A DNA stretch of 64,000 bases from Romanomermis culicivorax (taxonomy: Eukaryota > Nematoda > Enoplea > Mermithida > Mermithidae). Shown one piece after another: positions 14,291-26,197 of this stretch (the first letter of the stretch is position 1; each line of letters opens with the position of its first letter). The position numbers and the translations under genes are program-made. The notes below the pieces were generated by a model, which worked only from the letters and a program-made list of their open reading frames with translations, searched no databases and had not been told where the DNA came from. The DNA lies in NCBI GenBank assembly GCA_963922205.1, contig CAWUHX010000019.1:310001-374000 (forward strand). Direction: 5' to 3'.

Positions 14291-14959
14291 TTATGTTTGT
14301 ATGTTTTCGTAAACAAACCATTGGAATGCGAAAATTGCAGTGTTGAATAACATTTTATATCCTTCAGATTTGGAGAAATATTTGATTTATCTGCGAAAGA
14401 AACATTGGCTCCAAACAAGTGGACCATATTGCCGAGTACTACATGAAAAGGCTAAACCAGGAAATATTTGCCCATTGATCATCCTATATAAATCGACAGT
14501 GTTAACCACTGATTATTGCAAAGACTGGTGTGAAAAATGTACACCTTCGGAAAAATGTACACCCTGCAAATGATGACCATTCTATGATTCATGTGATGAA
14601 TCCAGATCCTGAACTGGATCGAGCAGGAACACACCGACTCTAGCTACATAGACTTTTTTACTTCTTTCTGTAGTCTGTTTTTTTTCAAATGCTACTTCTC
14701 TGGAAAGAGTTGAAAGCAAATGCAAAACATGTACTGCTTAGAATCAATGGGATATCTTGAATTACTGTAGGTAGGAAATTTTTTTCAGAATTTGCTAATA
14801 TGGCAAAAGACATCTGTTACATCATCAAAATGTGAATGAAAATATCAGCCATTATCATTCATGTTTAAATAGGAACTGACTGAGCATGGATTAGACATTA
14901 AACACCTGATACATAAGATAATAATCAGGATTTATTGGAGAAAAATTTTACTGTTCTTT

Positions 14960-15425
14960 CAAAAATAGGGTGCAGCCAGAAGTCGAACCTGGGTTACCAG
15001 CATTCCAGGCTGATGTCATCACCACTAGACCAGCACCCCACGAGGCGAACCCAGATTAAGGTGCTCCCCTAGGCTGCGATTTTTTAGCACACTCCTGGCT
15101 GCACCCTATTTTTCCAAACTTATTTTCACTAAAAAAAATTCTATATAATTTTCATTTCTAAAAAGTTAGCAACTTCATTGGTGGGCAGTTCAAAAAGCAG
15201 CAGGTACGCTGCTACTTGTCAAGGGTTGTAGGTTCAGGACCACCAAGCATTGGAGTTATGTACTAAAAAATCATAGCCTAGGGGAGCACCTTAATCTGGG
15301 TTCGCCTCGTGGTATGGTGGTCTAGTGGTGAGGACATCAGCCCGGAATGCTGGTAACCCAGGTTCGGCTCCTGGCTTCACGCTATTTTTCAAACTTATTT
15401 TCACTCCAAAAAATTCTATATAGTT
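14960..15425. repeat. tRNA-derived foldback repeat, copy A
   Basis: A minus-strand tRNA-like segment (GTCGAACCTGGGTTACCAGC...CACTAGACCA, about 14975-15035) and a plus-strand one (TGGTCTAGTGGTGAGGAC...CCAGGTTCGGCTCC, about 15316-15370) lie in opposite orientation. Between them, about 15039-15090 is the inverted complement of 15259-15311. T-arm-like stems (CCAGG/CCTGG) and A/B-box consensus are recognisable, but acceptor pairing is not, so these are SINE-like heads rather than tRNA genes. The same family recurs at 20787-21118. Confidence 0.6.
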
Positions 15426-15429
15426 TTCG

Positions 15430-16289
15430 TTACTGTTCTTGATGCAAGGGTAACAAAGAAGTATGATAATCCAAAAAATATTCCAAGGAAATATAAATTC
15501 ATGAAACTGCATATGTTCACTCTGCTTATTCTTAAAGTAAAGAATTGCACAAGTTTATTCTTCTATTTATTTAATCATTATTTCACATCTGTTTATACTC
15601 TTGATAATGGCAACACCATAAATTTTGCTAGAAGAACTGTTTCTGTACTTTCCAACATTAAATTTGATCCTGAAGTAGTCTTTAAAACTCCCCAACCCAT
15701 CAAACCATCAACATGTGTAGGACCTGAATAACTTTGTGCATGTTTCTTTCCTAAACTTGCTTTTCTATTAAGTAAACCATTAGCTTCTGTTGTATTTAGG
15801 CCTGCCTATACCCTGGCTACCTGGATGCAGTTCGTGAGAGTTCCTATTTGGTTCTACTCATGATGCTAACCGGGCGAGATATAGAAGAGAGAGGGAACAA
15901 GTACCTAGCCAAAGACAGTGATAGAACGAAGTTATTATTAATGAAAAACAAAACACAATAAAAGTTAGGTGAGAACAATTTAACACAAAAACGTTTCGCC
16001 GTGCTCCGACTTGCCCCACCAATCATCCATAAAACTTTATGAATAATGAAAAAAAGTATTTTGAGTGACGCTAAATGACAACTAAAATGGTGTATGCAAA
16101 ACATTCTCATCCATTTTTAAATTTTGTAAGAAAAATAATGTGACACAAACCGTTTTGACAGTTTTGTTTACCTAATAAAAAGTGAACTAACTTTAGCAAC
16201 AAAGAACTCTAGAAAATGAAAATGATAATAGATAGAGGATCAAAGGTCAGAGGAATTGACCTCCTGACACTTCCATTTTTGAAGTATCT
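15430..16289. other. Gene-free stretch
   Basis: No supported feature. A patch at about 16135-16200 resembles 13015-13090 (CACAAAYGGTTTTG...TTTACCTRATRAAAAGTG), a dispersed repeat I cannot classify. Confidence 0.35.
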
Positions 16290-16830
16290 TTTAGTATTGG
16301 TGTTGTTCCTGAACTCTGTGGTTCTGCATTTATAGTGCCTGTTCTAAAAAAGGATCATCCATCAAAGGTTTTTAATTACAGGCCTATTTCTCTTTCATGT
16401 GTCCCCTGTAAAGTAATGGAAAAATATTAAATGATGTAATTATACTCCATTCGAACCAAAACAAACTCGTTTCTGTAAAATCATTTGGTTTTGTTAAATC
16501 AAAATCATGTGAAACCCAATCACTGCAATGCAAAATTTCCTTCTGGACAATTGAACGACTTTAGCAAAGCATTTGATACTTTCAAGCTAATTGGTTATTT
16601 GATACTTATAAGCTAATGTTCAATTTTTTTTTGATACTTTCAAGCTAATGTTCAAGCTAATTGGTTATGGTATTTCAAGACTGCTTTATAATTGGATTTA
16701 GGTCTTTCTTCAAAACAGAACCCAACAGGTTCAAATTTGTGCCACTCTTTCTAAGGGATCTTCTGTCACTGGTGGAGTACCACAGGGCAGTGCTTTGGGG
16801 TCTGATTCTATTTTTGCTTTTTATCATTTT
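16290..16830 (+). pseudogene. Non-LTR (LINE) reverse transcriptase fragment
   Basis: Conceptual translation in shifting frames gives the RT landmarks of a Jockey/CR1-like LINE. VPVLKK and NYRPISLSC lie at about 16335-16400, SFGFVKSKS at about 16480-16510, FSKAFDT near 16560, and GGVPQGSALG at about 16770-16800. Stops and frame changes separate them, and a short duplication (TTTGATACTTTCAAGCTAAT) interrupts the region near 16575-16660. The YADD catalytic block and everything after it were not found. This is a dead 5'- and 3'-truncated copy. Confidence 0.75.
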
Positions 16831-17261
16831 TATTTATTTTTATCATTTTTTTTATCATATTTTTATCATACAAAAAATTTTTCAGCACATATTTTTTGTT
16901 GATAGAAAGGTAAATTTTTGCTCTCAGATATATTGTGTCATGAATATTAAGGTCTGAGTTATACCAAAGCTTACTTTCTACATTGAAGTTAAATTTTACA
17001 CATTAAAACTTCCGGCGTCCTTTCTGCACCCACTGAATTAGCTCACACAGTCAAGGTGGTATACGATAATGTACATGTTTTGTATGTAGGTATCTTTTGT
17101 GACCCACTGTAGAGACCCACTCAAGAAATGTTCATTTTTTGACTCAAATACTGTTCCAAGAGTGGATAAAAGCTCGAAAATTTTAATTTTTTAAAATTTA
17201 AATTAATTTAATTTTAAATTTTAAAAATTAATTAAAATTAATTTTTAAAATCGAAAATTTT

Positions 17262-17396
17262 TAGAAATTCAAGGAAAACAAAAGAGGGCTAGAAAACGAA
17301 CTGTACCAGAAATAGAGGGTGATGGGGATGAGAAACCGGAAGAGGAAGCAACAGTCCCAAAATGTAGCAAACGGATCCAGCAACAACAACAGTCAG
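17262..17396 (+). other. Possible orphan coding exon
   Basis: After a TTTTTAG acceptor-like site, one frame reads charged and coding-like: [17 protein letters not shown], an acidic run, [13 protein letters not shown], then a CAG|GTACGG donor-like site. The composition resembles linker regions of retroelement polyproteins, but no domain is recognisable. It is preceded at 17170-17260 by an almost pure A/T palindromic tract. Treat it as a weak candidate. Confidence 0.25.
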
Positions 17397-18044
17397 GTAC
17401 GGGCTTCAAAAATAAACATAACGTGGCCAATGTTACTATATTTTATCAATATGAACCCCGTGGTAAATCGAGAAAAGCTATGCAAGTTACTACAAACAAA
17501 CAAAGAGTACATAAAAAGTATAAACAATGAGACAAATTAACGTTATAAAGATAAAAATGGATTCCCTAGACAAACAAATCAAGATTCTAGGACATTTAGA
17601 TATGGAAACAAGGGTAAGTTGGAAAAGGTGTCCAAAGTATGGTATGCTATTGTCCGGAGCACCCAGGGGTGTTTTACTCCAAATTTAAACTTTATTGTGG
17701 CAACAACAACATTTTGAAATGAAAATGGTGCATGTATGGTCACTTACCAGCCAGGTAACACCCAAAATGATCCAAGGTTGTATCCTGTGGTGGGCCAACC
17801 TGGTTTAAAGGTCCGATTTGTTCAAAATTCAGCCTATGATCACCTAAATGAAGAAATGACTTAACCAACTTTTCAACATGTAAAAAAGGACAATAAAAAA
17901 GCTTATCTTCTTTCTACATGCTTCATCCTTTCAGGTCAAATCCGAGTCATCTGATCTTCAGACACATTCATCTAAGAAAATATTGGATCAGATGATCAGA
18001 TGAACAGATGGATCAGATGGATCAGAGGAACAAGATCAGATGCA

Positions 18045-18112
18045 AGGGAATTGAACCCTGGTCGTTTGATTGAGAGTCTAGAGTGCTACCACTGGGCCAT
18101 CGGGGCCAGTAG
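18045..18112 (-). repeat. tRNA-like sequence (SINE head or tRNA pseudogene)
   Basis: The minus strand shows an A box (GATGGCCCAGTGGTAGCAC) and a B box in a T-arm (AGGGTTCAATTCCCT). A CTC anticodon position is possible but the anticodon stem is poor, and no 7-bp acceptor stem closes it. It is most likely a tRNA-derived repeat. Confidence 0.4.
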
Positions 18113-18235
18113 TAACTTGTTCGGAAGTACTATATATCCTGACTAGGGGGTACTAGTTCAGATTTCAGTTCCCATCTGTTGCCCTTCTAAGGAATGCTTG
18201 GTTACATATGTTGCCTATTTCAATGCACTAACTAC

Positions 18236-18940
18236 CTACTTGTTGCCCCTTTTTTCCATCTCAATGGTTTCTCTAATCTTCCTTTTGTAGGCATTAGGCA
18301 CTTGGGCACATATGGTGTTATTGTCAAAATGGGGTGTACATCCACATGATAGGCAATGCTCTGCTACACCACTTTTCTCAAGGTTCAGGTTCATAAGGGC
18401 ATTCGTGTGTTCTGCAATAGGGGTCTTAAGTGTTCTGCTTATTTCTCCCATGTGTACTTTCCCGCATGGATCCCTAGGTACTAGGTATACTACACCCTGC
18501 ATATCTTCTTTGTTTCTAGGTGGTGCTAATTTGATTGTATCTTTATTAGTAGCAACTGGTTGACCCTTGTACTTGTGGCATATTCGCTTCATTTTCTGTG
18601 TTAGTTGGCCACTGTAACATATTACAACATTGCTTTTGCATTCAAGCTTATCTTGGTCATTTGCATTTCTTGTTCTATTTGCCTTGTTAATTATTGCTGT
18701 GGGACAACTATTTTTCTTGAAGGCTTGCCTGATGTTATTTTCCTCCATTTTCTTGGTTCCTTCACTTGGGCAAAGTGTACCTGACTGCAGTATAATTCGT
18801 TTTAAAATTCCTGCTTTGGTGTTTACACGATGGTTTGATTGGAAGTTCACATATTGGCTGGTGTGGGCTCGTTTATGGTAGACACTTGTTGCCATTGTCT
18901 GTCCTTGCCATTTGACAAGAACATCCAGGAATGGTAACTG
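18236..18940 (-). pseudogene. Penelope-like element 3' fragment (RT end + GIY-YIG)
   Basis: The minus frame is open from the LTR boundary at 18940 to a stop at 18236. It starts with LPFLDVLV, then TSVYHKRAHTSQYVNF and SNH.V.TKAGI, the conserved end of Penelope-type reverse transcriptases. It ends with a GIY-YIG-like endonuclease: GVVYLVP.DPCGK, then IAEH, SGVAEHCLSCG and YKRKIRE. The second motif is decayed (HMG instead of YIG), so nuclease activity is doubtful. Everything N-terminal is missing because a TRIM LTR (18941-19107) begins exactly where the homology stops. Family assignment rests on motif order; a search would settle the clade. Confidence 0.8.
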
Positions 18941-19107
18941 TGTTGTATGGTATCATACAATATTCCACCCATAGGATTGATGTTTTAGCCAATCCACGGG
19001 TTCCGAACCTGGCCATTTTTGTAAAGCCCTGGTCGGCATGGTTACACCTACCCTGACATTGGCCAATGGTGGGACAGCTAGGGCGCCAACCAGGAAGCCC
19101 TTCAACA
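18941..19107 (+). mobile_element. Solo LTR of the TRIM family
   Basis: This 167-bp copy of the TRIM LTR (TGTTGTATGG...CCCTTCAACA) has a perfect 4-bp duplication ACTG at 18937-18940 and 19108-19111. It lies at the truncation edge of the Penelope-like fragment. Length and termini equal those of 7313-7479. Confidence 0.85.
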
Positions 19108-19111
19108 ACTG

Positions 19112-20065
19112 CTTTTGCTTAGTATTTGCTTAGTAGCTTAGTACAGTTGTTGAATGGTTTACTGGTGGTACGACTATGCTGCAAAGTGATGTAGACTAAT
19201 TTTGCACCATCAGTTGCTTTCCCAGATATTTGGAAAGTAAATCCTTTTGTCCATCCACAGGGTTTGCAGCAGCTGACATTCAGCAGATTGATAAACATTG
19301 ATAATAATACAACTGCTATTTTAAAGCTAGTTTGATAATTATAATAATGTCAAGAAAAAAATGACTACAAAAAAATATTGTTTCCTCTGATAATTTTGCA
19401 AAGTTTTCAAAACAATTTTGAGTTTTTTGAGGTTGAAAATATGGTGATCCATCGGGGCACAATCTATGCAATGACTAAAAGCCGGAGTACTTTGGGATAG
19501 ATCATCCAATTTTTCAAGTGTTCATAGTTAAGGAAACTTGTTTTCCTCCATTTTCCAGCATGGCCGACATTTCTAAACTGGTTTTGAAAGAAATTTGAAA
19601 AATGTAACATTTTCCAAAATTTTCTGAGAATTTTAAAATTTTAAAAACTTGAAATTTTGGTTTGCAGAAGTTATGGTGATGATAGAAATTGCTTCTAACA
19701 AGCGATAAAAGTATTTATAAGACTTTTGAGGTTGTAAATATAGTGATCACTCGATTGATCAACTAATATTTAGACACAAAGTGTGAATATAATGTTTTGG
19801 AAACCTGATTTCTTAGACTTTTAAGCATTGCTGACATTTAAAAAGTTATTTCAAAAGTTGTACAAACTACTTTCGATGTATTTGATAGGTTACAACATTT
19901 AATACTGCATTCAAAAAAATGAGGAATAAGATAATTTACAGAAAATTTTGTAGGATTTCCATTATTTTAGTTTTTTCACGACACATCATTCTGTGGCATA
20001 TACATCTATGCCATGGTATTTTTCCATTGATGGTGAGGCAATTGACCAAAGATCCCTACTTTATT
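19112..20065. other. Gene-free stretch
   Basis: AT-rich with short internal similarity: TTTTGAGGTTGAAAATATGGTGATC near 19425 recurs near 19720. No gene, RNA or terminal repeat was supported. Confidence 0.35.
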
Positions 20066-20072
20066 TTGGCCT

Positions 20073-20346
20073 GATATAAGGAAAACAATATTCGATTGAT
20101 AACTGAAGAAGGAATGATTGCAACGATGCAAAAATTTATGTGTGGTTATTTTAGGATGATGCCGGGCTATAGTGTAGAAGAACAATGGACCCTCGAAAAA
20201 GCATACAATCATTTCGTGCAATGCTTGGGAGACCTATTGACCAAATGGGCATTGGGGTCCAGAAATCAAGAGGCAGGGAAGCGGGCTGATGAATTGGTGA
20301 TGAAAGCCTGTCAAAGGGGTTTCTTAGTTTCTGCAGTTTTCTGTTG
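20073..20346 (+). other. Unassigned short ORF
   Basis: Following a stop in the same frame, about 90 codons run to TGA at 20344-20346. The composition looks protein-like (RLITEEGMIATMQKF, then KAYNHFVQCLGDLL, then AGKRADELVMKACQRG). No start context, splice partner or family is evident. It may be a fragment of a decayed gene or element. Confidence 0.25.
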
Positions 20347-20786
20347 ATGTTTTTTGTCGATGGTACTAATTTTCCGGTGTTCTGGGTGCCGTTTTCAATC
20401 ATATTTGTATTTTGTACATATTAGTCCACTGCAATTTTTCTTTCAAATAAAATAAGTTTCAGATTCATCTTGATCAATGAGTTAACACAACTGTGAAAAA
20501 CTATTACATATATAATACCAGGGGATGAGAAATACATAAACATATACATACAAATACCAAACGTACATTTGCATATGATAGGATATGATTCAGGGGTACC
20601 TTCATTACAAACAATAAAGCCAACCACATCATAAAATAGGACCTATCCCCTACAAATAATTTCATACAAATGCACCAGATTCATATAACAAATGTAAATA
20701 ACACTAACAAGACAGATGGTAGGTCTGCTTTGTTATCCTATCCTCAAACCATGCTCATCAAAGAGCTGAAAACAGCTGAAAATTAT

Positions 20787-21118
20787 ATGGAATTTTTTGG
20801 AGTGAAAATAAGTTTGAAAAACAGGGTGCAGCCATGAGTCGAACCTGGGTTACCAGCATTCCGGGCTGATGTCCTCACCACTAGACCACCACACCACGAC
20901 TCCTGGCTGCACCCTATTTTTCAAACTTATTTTCACTCCAAAAAATTCCATATAATTTTCATTTCTAAAAAGTTAGCAACTTCATTGGTCGGCAGTTCAA
21001 AAAGCAGCAGGTACCCTGCTACTTGCCAAAGGTCGTAGGTTCATGACCACCAAGCATTGGAGTTGTGTGCTAAGAAATCGCAGCCTAGGGGAGCACCCTA
21101 ATCTGGGTTCACCTCGTG
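20787..21118. repeat. tRNA-derived foldback repeat, copy B
   Basis: GGAATTTTTTGGAGTGAAAATAAGTTTG plus GGGTGCAGCC at about 20790-20835 is repeated in inverted orientation at about 20900-20948, around a minus-strand tRNA-like core (CGAACCTGGGTTACCAGC...CACTAGACCACC). The tail to 21118 (GGCAGTTCAAAAAGCAGCAGG...GCCTAGGGGAGCACCCTAATCTGGG) matches 15183-15310 of copy A. It is a structured SINE-like family with at least two members here. Confidence 0.6.
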
Positions 21119-22517
21119 GTCATATTGACCTAAATGTTAAAAAATCTTTTTTCAATGTAGGCGTGGCCTAACAGAAATTTTTTCATGACTCCGTGGCCAC
21201 GCCTTTATGGACAAGAATGATTGGCTATTATAGAAATAATGTTCGCCATGCATGAAATCGATAACATGTTTTTCCTTGCAGGATTCCCTGCCGTTCTCTG
21301 TTTCTATTTATAGATAATCATATGGAGATTGGTTGGGCCAAAAAATAGAAAAAGAGAGATATTTGGGACAGAAAGAATGGGAGAAAAGTGCAGTGAATAA
21401 ACAAAACAATATCTGTAAACCTGATATCCCTAATTAGATTTTTTGATTTAAAACAGAAAAATTTTTTCAAGAATAGCGAATGTAAAGTATAAAAACCCTT
21501 TTACATTGATATTAATTCTTTTGTGGGCAGTGATGCTGGAATGTTTTGAACGTTCACTTAACAGATAAGCTTTTTTCAATCAGGACAGAAGTGACATAAA
21601 TAATTATGATGACGGCCTAAATTGTTCAACAAGGACTAATAAAGAAAATTTGAAAACTCACGACAGACTTAATAATTCTGAGTTTGAGATCAATATAAAT
21701 TCAACCAAGTGCTTTACAAGAAGTCGCTTTTCCCCCAAGAGTGCTTCAAATCAAACATTGATTTTCGTTTTTCCCCTGTGCGAATTCCCCTGTATTCCCC
21801 AAAATTTTCAAATTCCATTTCCCCGAAAATAGACAAAGGTTGTTTAAATTGCATTTCGTAAATTGCTAATTTTTCTTAAAAACGTAAACTGTAAGGTTCA
21901 AAAAAATTTTTCCACAAAATTTCGCACAAAATTCGCACCATAATAGAAATTATAGTCTGTTTTTTGTAAAATGCTTCCAATTAGAAAAGTGACACAAATC
22001 AGTATCACTACCAAAATCGTTAAGATAGAGGTCCTACTATAAAATTTTTCACTCTTGTTCATCAGAAAATCGTGAAAATATATTGTTTATCAGAAAATCG
22101 TGAAAATGTTAAATACTACTTGGTTTCCACTTACATTATTTAGAAGCATTTTAAGATAAACAGACATAGTCTAGTCGTTGAAGTTTGAATTATTGTCAAA
22201 CAATAAATTACCAAGATCTTTTTTTAAATATGTCACTCAATGAAAACCTATTGTCAAGTGACATTTTTTTATTCTTGTGAAGAATTGGAAATCACAATTA
22301 CTGGGATATGATGTAAGGGGAATCCCACTTTTTTATTGTAATAGAATTTTCATATTGTGATGAAAATTGTGCCATTGATATTGCTCCCATGCTTCCTTCA
22401 CTTATTTAATACAATCATTTTTCGATTGAACATCCGAATCGAAAGTATTGAAAATGTATGTTTATTTAAAACAGGAAAACATCTTCGGTGCAGAATTTCT
22501 CCAGTGATTCCTGCTTG
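21119..22517. other. Gene-free stretch
   Basis: AT-rich intergenic DNA. I see no coding region, structured RNA or terminal repeat I can defend. Confidence 0.35.
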
Positions 22518-23423
22518 TGTAACGTACCTGCTAAAGCAGTACTGTAAATATATAGCATACTGTATGTGATAAACATTTATTGAATATTATTCATTTTCGT
22601 ATTTTATCGTCTCAAGGGTGTCTGGGATTCACACCAAAACATTCCTCTAAAATTACGTGAAGTACTTTATTTTGATCCGTTCACACCCCGGTAGCCCAAT
22701 TAAGATGCCCTATATAAATTTGCACAAACCGCAGCTGGTCCCCTAGAACCTACACTAAACTACACATTCCATGGCTACCGTAATACCCCGTAAAAATCGT
22801 AAACAACACCTGCACACAGTAAAATACGTAAAAGTCCCGCCAGACAGTAGTCTCAAGTGTAATGGTAGGAACAGCCCCACAAAACATGTGTATACAGAGA
22901 AACCGATACAGGAAGCATGCACAGAAGCACAGAGGTGTGGCCTAGCCCACCGTAGAAAGCAAGTGAAGCATGAAAAGCATACCATACCAGGAAAGCACTA
23001 GAAAGGCGTAACTAAGAAAGCATAAAAAGCGTAGCAGGAAGCGAGGATTGGCGGAAGAAGATGGACAGAAGCACGACCTCCCGTGACGCCCAGGGAGTGG
23101 CCAGAAACGTCGTATAAAAAGAGAAGCAAAGTGTGATTTTATTATTACTGTAATTTTCAATTTTCGACTTCGGCGCCCTGTTTTTGCAAGCGTTTTTATA
23201 CTGAGAGCGAGTCTCAGTTTTATTTAGAAGCAGTTAAGCCGTGTGTACCCGCTGCATTTATCGTTATCGTTGTCGTATTGTCGTATCAACGTCTCAAGCA
23301 GCCGTCGATCATTGTAGCCGTATCGCCCCGTAATACCGTCCGCGCCATCGTTCCCTTATAGCCGTTCCCCCCGTAACGCCATTGGTTAAAGTAAAGTGCT
23401 TCACTCAAAATCTGGTCGTTACA
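22518..23423 (+). mobile_element. Candidate solo LTR (weak)
   Basis: The segment starts TGTAACG and ends CGTTACA, a perfect 7-bp inverted end with TG...CA. It contains a good TATA box (CGTATAAAAAGAG near 23112) about 300 bp before its end and is richer in CpG than its surroundings. The 4-bp flanks (CTTG and GTAT) do not match, and a TATAG microsatellite follows immediately, so the boundary may have been altered. Short ORFs inside (for example 22771-23001 +) have no recognisable content. Confidence 0.3.
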
Positions 23424-23490
23424 GTATAGTATAGTATAGTATAGTGTAGTATAGTATAGTATAGTATAGTATAGTACAGTATAGTAGTGT
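23424..23490 (+). repeat. Microsatellite (GTATA)n
   Basis: About 13 pentamers of GTATA/TATAG with a few substitutions, directly after the candidate LTR end. Confidence 0.8.
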
Positions 23491-24089
23491 AATTTTTTTC
23501 CAAAAAATTTTTAGAAAAGTTTTGAAGTTTCGAAATTTTTGATTTTTGAAAAGGTTCGAAGTTTTAAGACTAAAAATTTACAACCTCTGAACATTGTTAA
23601 GTTTTTTCGAAATTTCAGAATTTCTGAAACTACAAAATGTTAAAACTTGTACAGCTACAATTTTCAGCAAGTTCGAATTTTGTAACCTTCAAACTTCCAA
23701 GAATTTGAGGTGGTAAATTTTGATTTCCAGCTAAGTTTTTGAAATCGTGCTGAAATTTTGAACATTTTTCTTGGAGAAAGAACTGAAATATTCATATAAT
23801 TTTGATAAATATTCAAAATTTTGACTTTTTCTTCTGGATAAAAACTTGCAGATTTTTCTAAATTCTAGTCAAGATTTGAACTTTTTTGCTTGTAAATTTC
23901 TAAAATTTTGCAAAATGCTAAATGAAATTCGAATTTCGGAAGTTTTTTTCTAAAAAATGTCAATTTCTGTTGAATTCGGCCAATAAAATATAAAATTCCG
24001 AGCTATTATTTTGTAAATATTGAACAATTTTTTTAGAATCTATTGAAAGTTTGAAATTCAGCAAGATCATAGAAAAATTGAAAACTTGG

Positions 24090-24640
24090 AGGAGAATTTT
24101 TCATGAGACTATATTGTCAGCATGATCATGGAAAATTTTAAACTCGCGAAAAAATTTTCATGATCCATTGTGACGTCAGTAGGATCACCTGAAAATCGGA
24201 AGCTTGCGAACAAATATTCATGATCGCTGTGACCTCAACAGGATCATGGACAAATCGGAAACCAGGGGAAAAAATTCTAATGATTCATTCTGACGTCAGC
24301 ACGATCGTGAACAACTGTTTGCGGAAAAATTTGTGACGTCATCAGGATATGGAAAAAATCAAGAACTGGCGGAAAAATTTGCATGATCCACTGTGACGTC
24401 TGCAGGATTATGAAGAATCGGAAACCCAAGTAAAAAATTTCCTATGTTTCATTGTGACGTCAGTACAAGAAAAATTTCCATGAACTATTGTGACGTCAGT
24501 AGGATCATGAAATACTCCAAAACTTGGGGGAACAAGTTTCATGATCTATAGTGACATCAGCAGAATCATGAGAAATGGGAAATTTGTGGACAAATTTCAT
24601 GATCTATCTTGATGTCAGCACAATCACGAAAAAATCGATA
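24090..24640. repeat. Minisatellite with TGACGTCA cores
   Basis: Eight to nine diverged units of about 60-70 bp contain TTCATGATC, then ATTGTGACGTCAG, then AGGATCATG, then GGAAAA. The palindrome TGACGTCA (a CRE-like octamer) recurs in most units. The preceding 23500-24080 is a looser AT-rich repeat with TTCGAAATTT-like words. No coding content. Confidence 0.6.
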
Positions 24641-24775
24641 AATGTTTCTCTAGCTTCATCTATGCACAGATGATGCTGGGTGTGCATCACCTTTTAGAAG
24701 AGTATGTATTTTTTCATTTTGTTATTGTTGTACATATTCAATTTTTGTTTTCGTTTGTTTTGTTGTAAATACTTG

Positions 24776-26193
24776 TGTCACATGCCGATCAATTTTACCC
24801 AACGTCACGTGGTTCACATCATGTTCATACTCAATGTTTTTTGCCACTGTTTGTTTTACAGTCACTTACTCTTATTTTTGCATTTCGATAATTATATTTT
24901 ACATGGGTTCTTGTGTATATTTTTGTGTTTCGTTTCTGTTTCATTTTGTGCTTTCATTTCTGTTGGGTTTTGTTATTTTCCGTTGCGCACATAGACTATG
25001 GTATGTAACCTGTTAGTTGGAATTTCGGCCAAGATAATCTCTATGAGCTCTTGGCCATAATTGGAGCATTATGTGCACCACCTATCAGTAAAAATTAGCA
25101 ATGTTTCATAAGGCGAAACGACTAGTTCGGGGATTCTCTCTAAAATACATTAATATGTTTAGCATGGAGAGTCAAACTCCCCCCAATGCTTAAGGTATTC
25201 CAACTGGAAAATGTCTTTGTGATTATAGGCATCTTGGGCAGCGATTTCCACTGCTGAAGTTAGCTTGGGCAATGTTAGCTCCACCCAAGGCATACTGTAG
25301 GTCTGTGCAGCCCTTTAAAAGGGTCTGTTTCGTTAGTTTTGCACTCATCTTTGGGCTTAAATCGTCATCCTTGTGTTTTAGCTTGCATCTTGCATCCATC
25401 GACTTTATTTTATATTAATTTACATATATTGTGTCCGCCGCCTTTATTTCAAATAAATTTGCATAGTACTTAGTGCTCATCACTGTGTTACATTACTGTA
25501 TCCCTGCATAGGAGTTACCCATTGTCCTTTCACTTAGCACTTGCCCCTCGCTCCATTCATGGACCACTTGCCTCGCCTGCCAGCCCGTCTACAGAGCATC
25601 CCTTGCCAAACCCAAATTGGACCGCCGTCACCCCCATTCCCATCGTCCCAGGATGCTTGAACCCTTGAACCTGTCGCCTCCCCACTGAGTCATAGTTGAA
25701 AAAAGGACTAGGTAAGTCTTCTCAATGGATTATTGTTATTGAGGGAATATTTGTGGGAACGCATCCCTAGTCAGTTTTCCCTTGAGAATCCCCTCAGTTA
25801 GAGTAGCACTTGAACCCCTCGGGTCAGGGCCAAAAAGGGGATCTTGGTTTACAATTGGGTCCCCTACAGTAGGCCATCCCACAAATGGCCTTGTCCTTCA
25901 CTCTCAGTGAATGGGGGTAGGGATTGCCACCCCTGACCCATAGGCGTTGTCCATTACTCTGCAGCAGAACCCAAGGACAGTACGGAGGTACCTTATAGGT
26001 TTTCCTATAGTCAGTACCAGCTGGGTTAGGTTCCCGAAGTAGATACCCAAACAGAGCCACCCAATGGGGTCACAGCATGTCACTCACAGTGACATGACCG
26101 TTTTTTCATAAATATGGTATGGGTTTTCCCATCAATGTGATTGGCCACAAATTCATTTAATGTGACATGGCTCCAAATCTACTTAATGTGACA
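24776..26193 (+). mobile_element. Solo LTR-like element, 1.4-kb family, copy 1
   Basis: The element begins TGTCACATG and ends TTAATGTGACA and is flanked by a perfect 4-bp duplication CTTG (24772-24775 and 26194-26197). It carries a promoter-like CCCTTTAAAAGGG near 25310 and AATAAATTTGCATA near 25455, in the order expected of an LTR. It aligns collinearly with 27597-29027. There is no ORF of note. A solo LTR is the simplest reading. A non-autonomous DNA transposon with a 4-bp duplication is possible, because TGTCACAT/ATGTGACA are inverted, but the ends share only these 8 bases. Confidence 0.7.
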
Positions 26194-26197
26194 CTTG

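Noticed and set aside
15311-15376. Functional tRNA gene
   Set aside because: A and B boxes and a T arm are present, but the anticodon loop lacks the T33 position and no acceptor stem pairs. It belongs to a repeated family.
22771-23001. Small basic protein gene
   Set aside because: It lies inside a candidate LTR, with overlapping ORFs on both strands and no homology or splice signals to support it.
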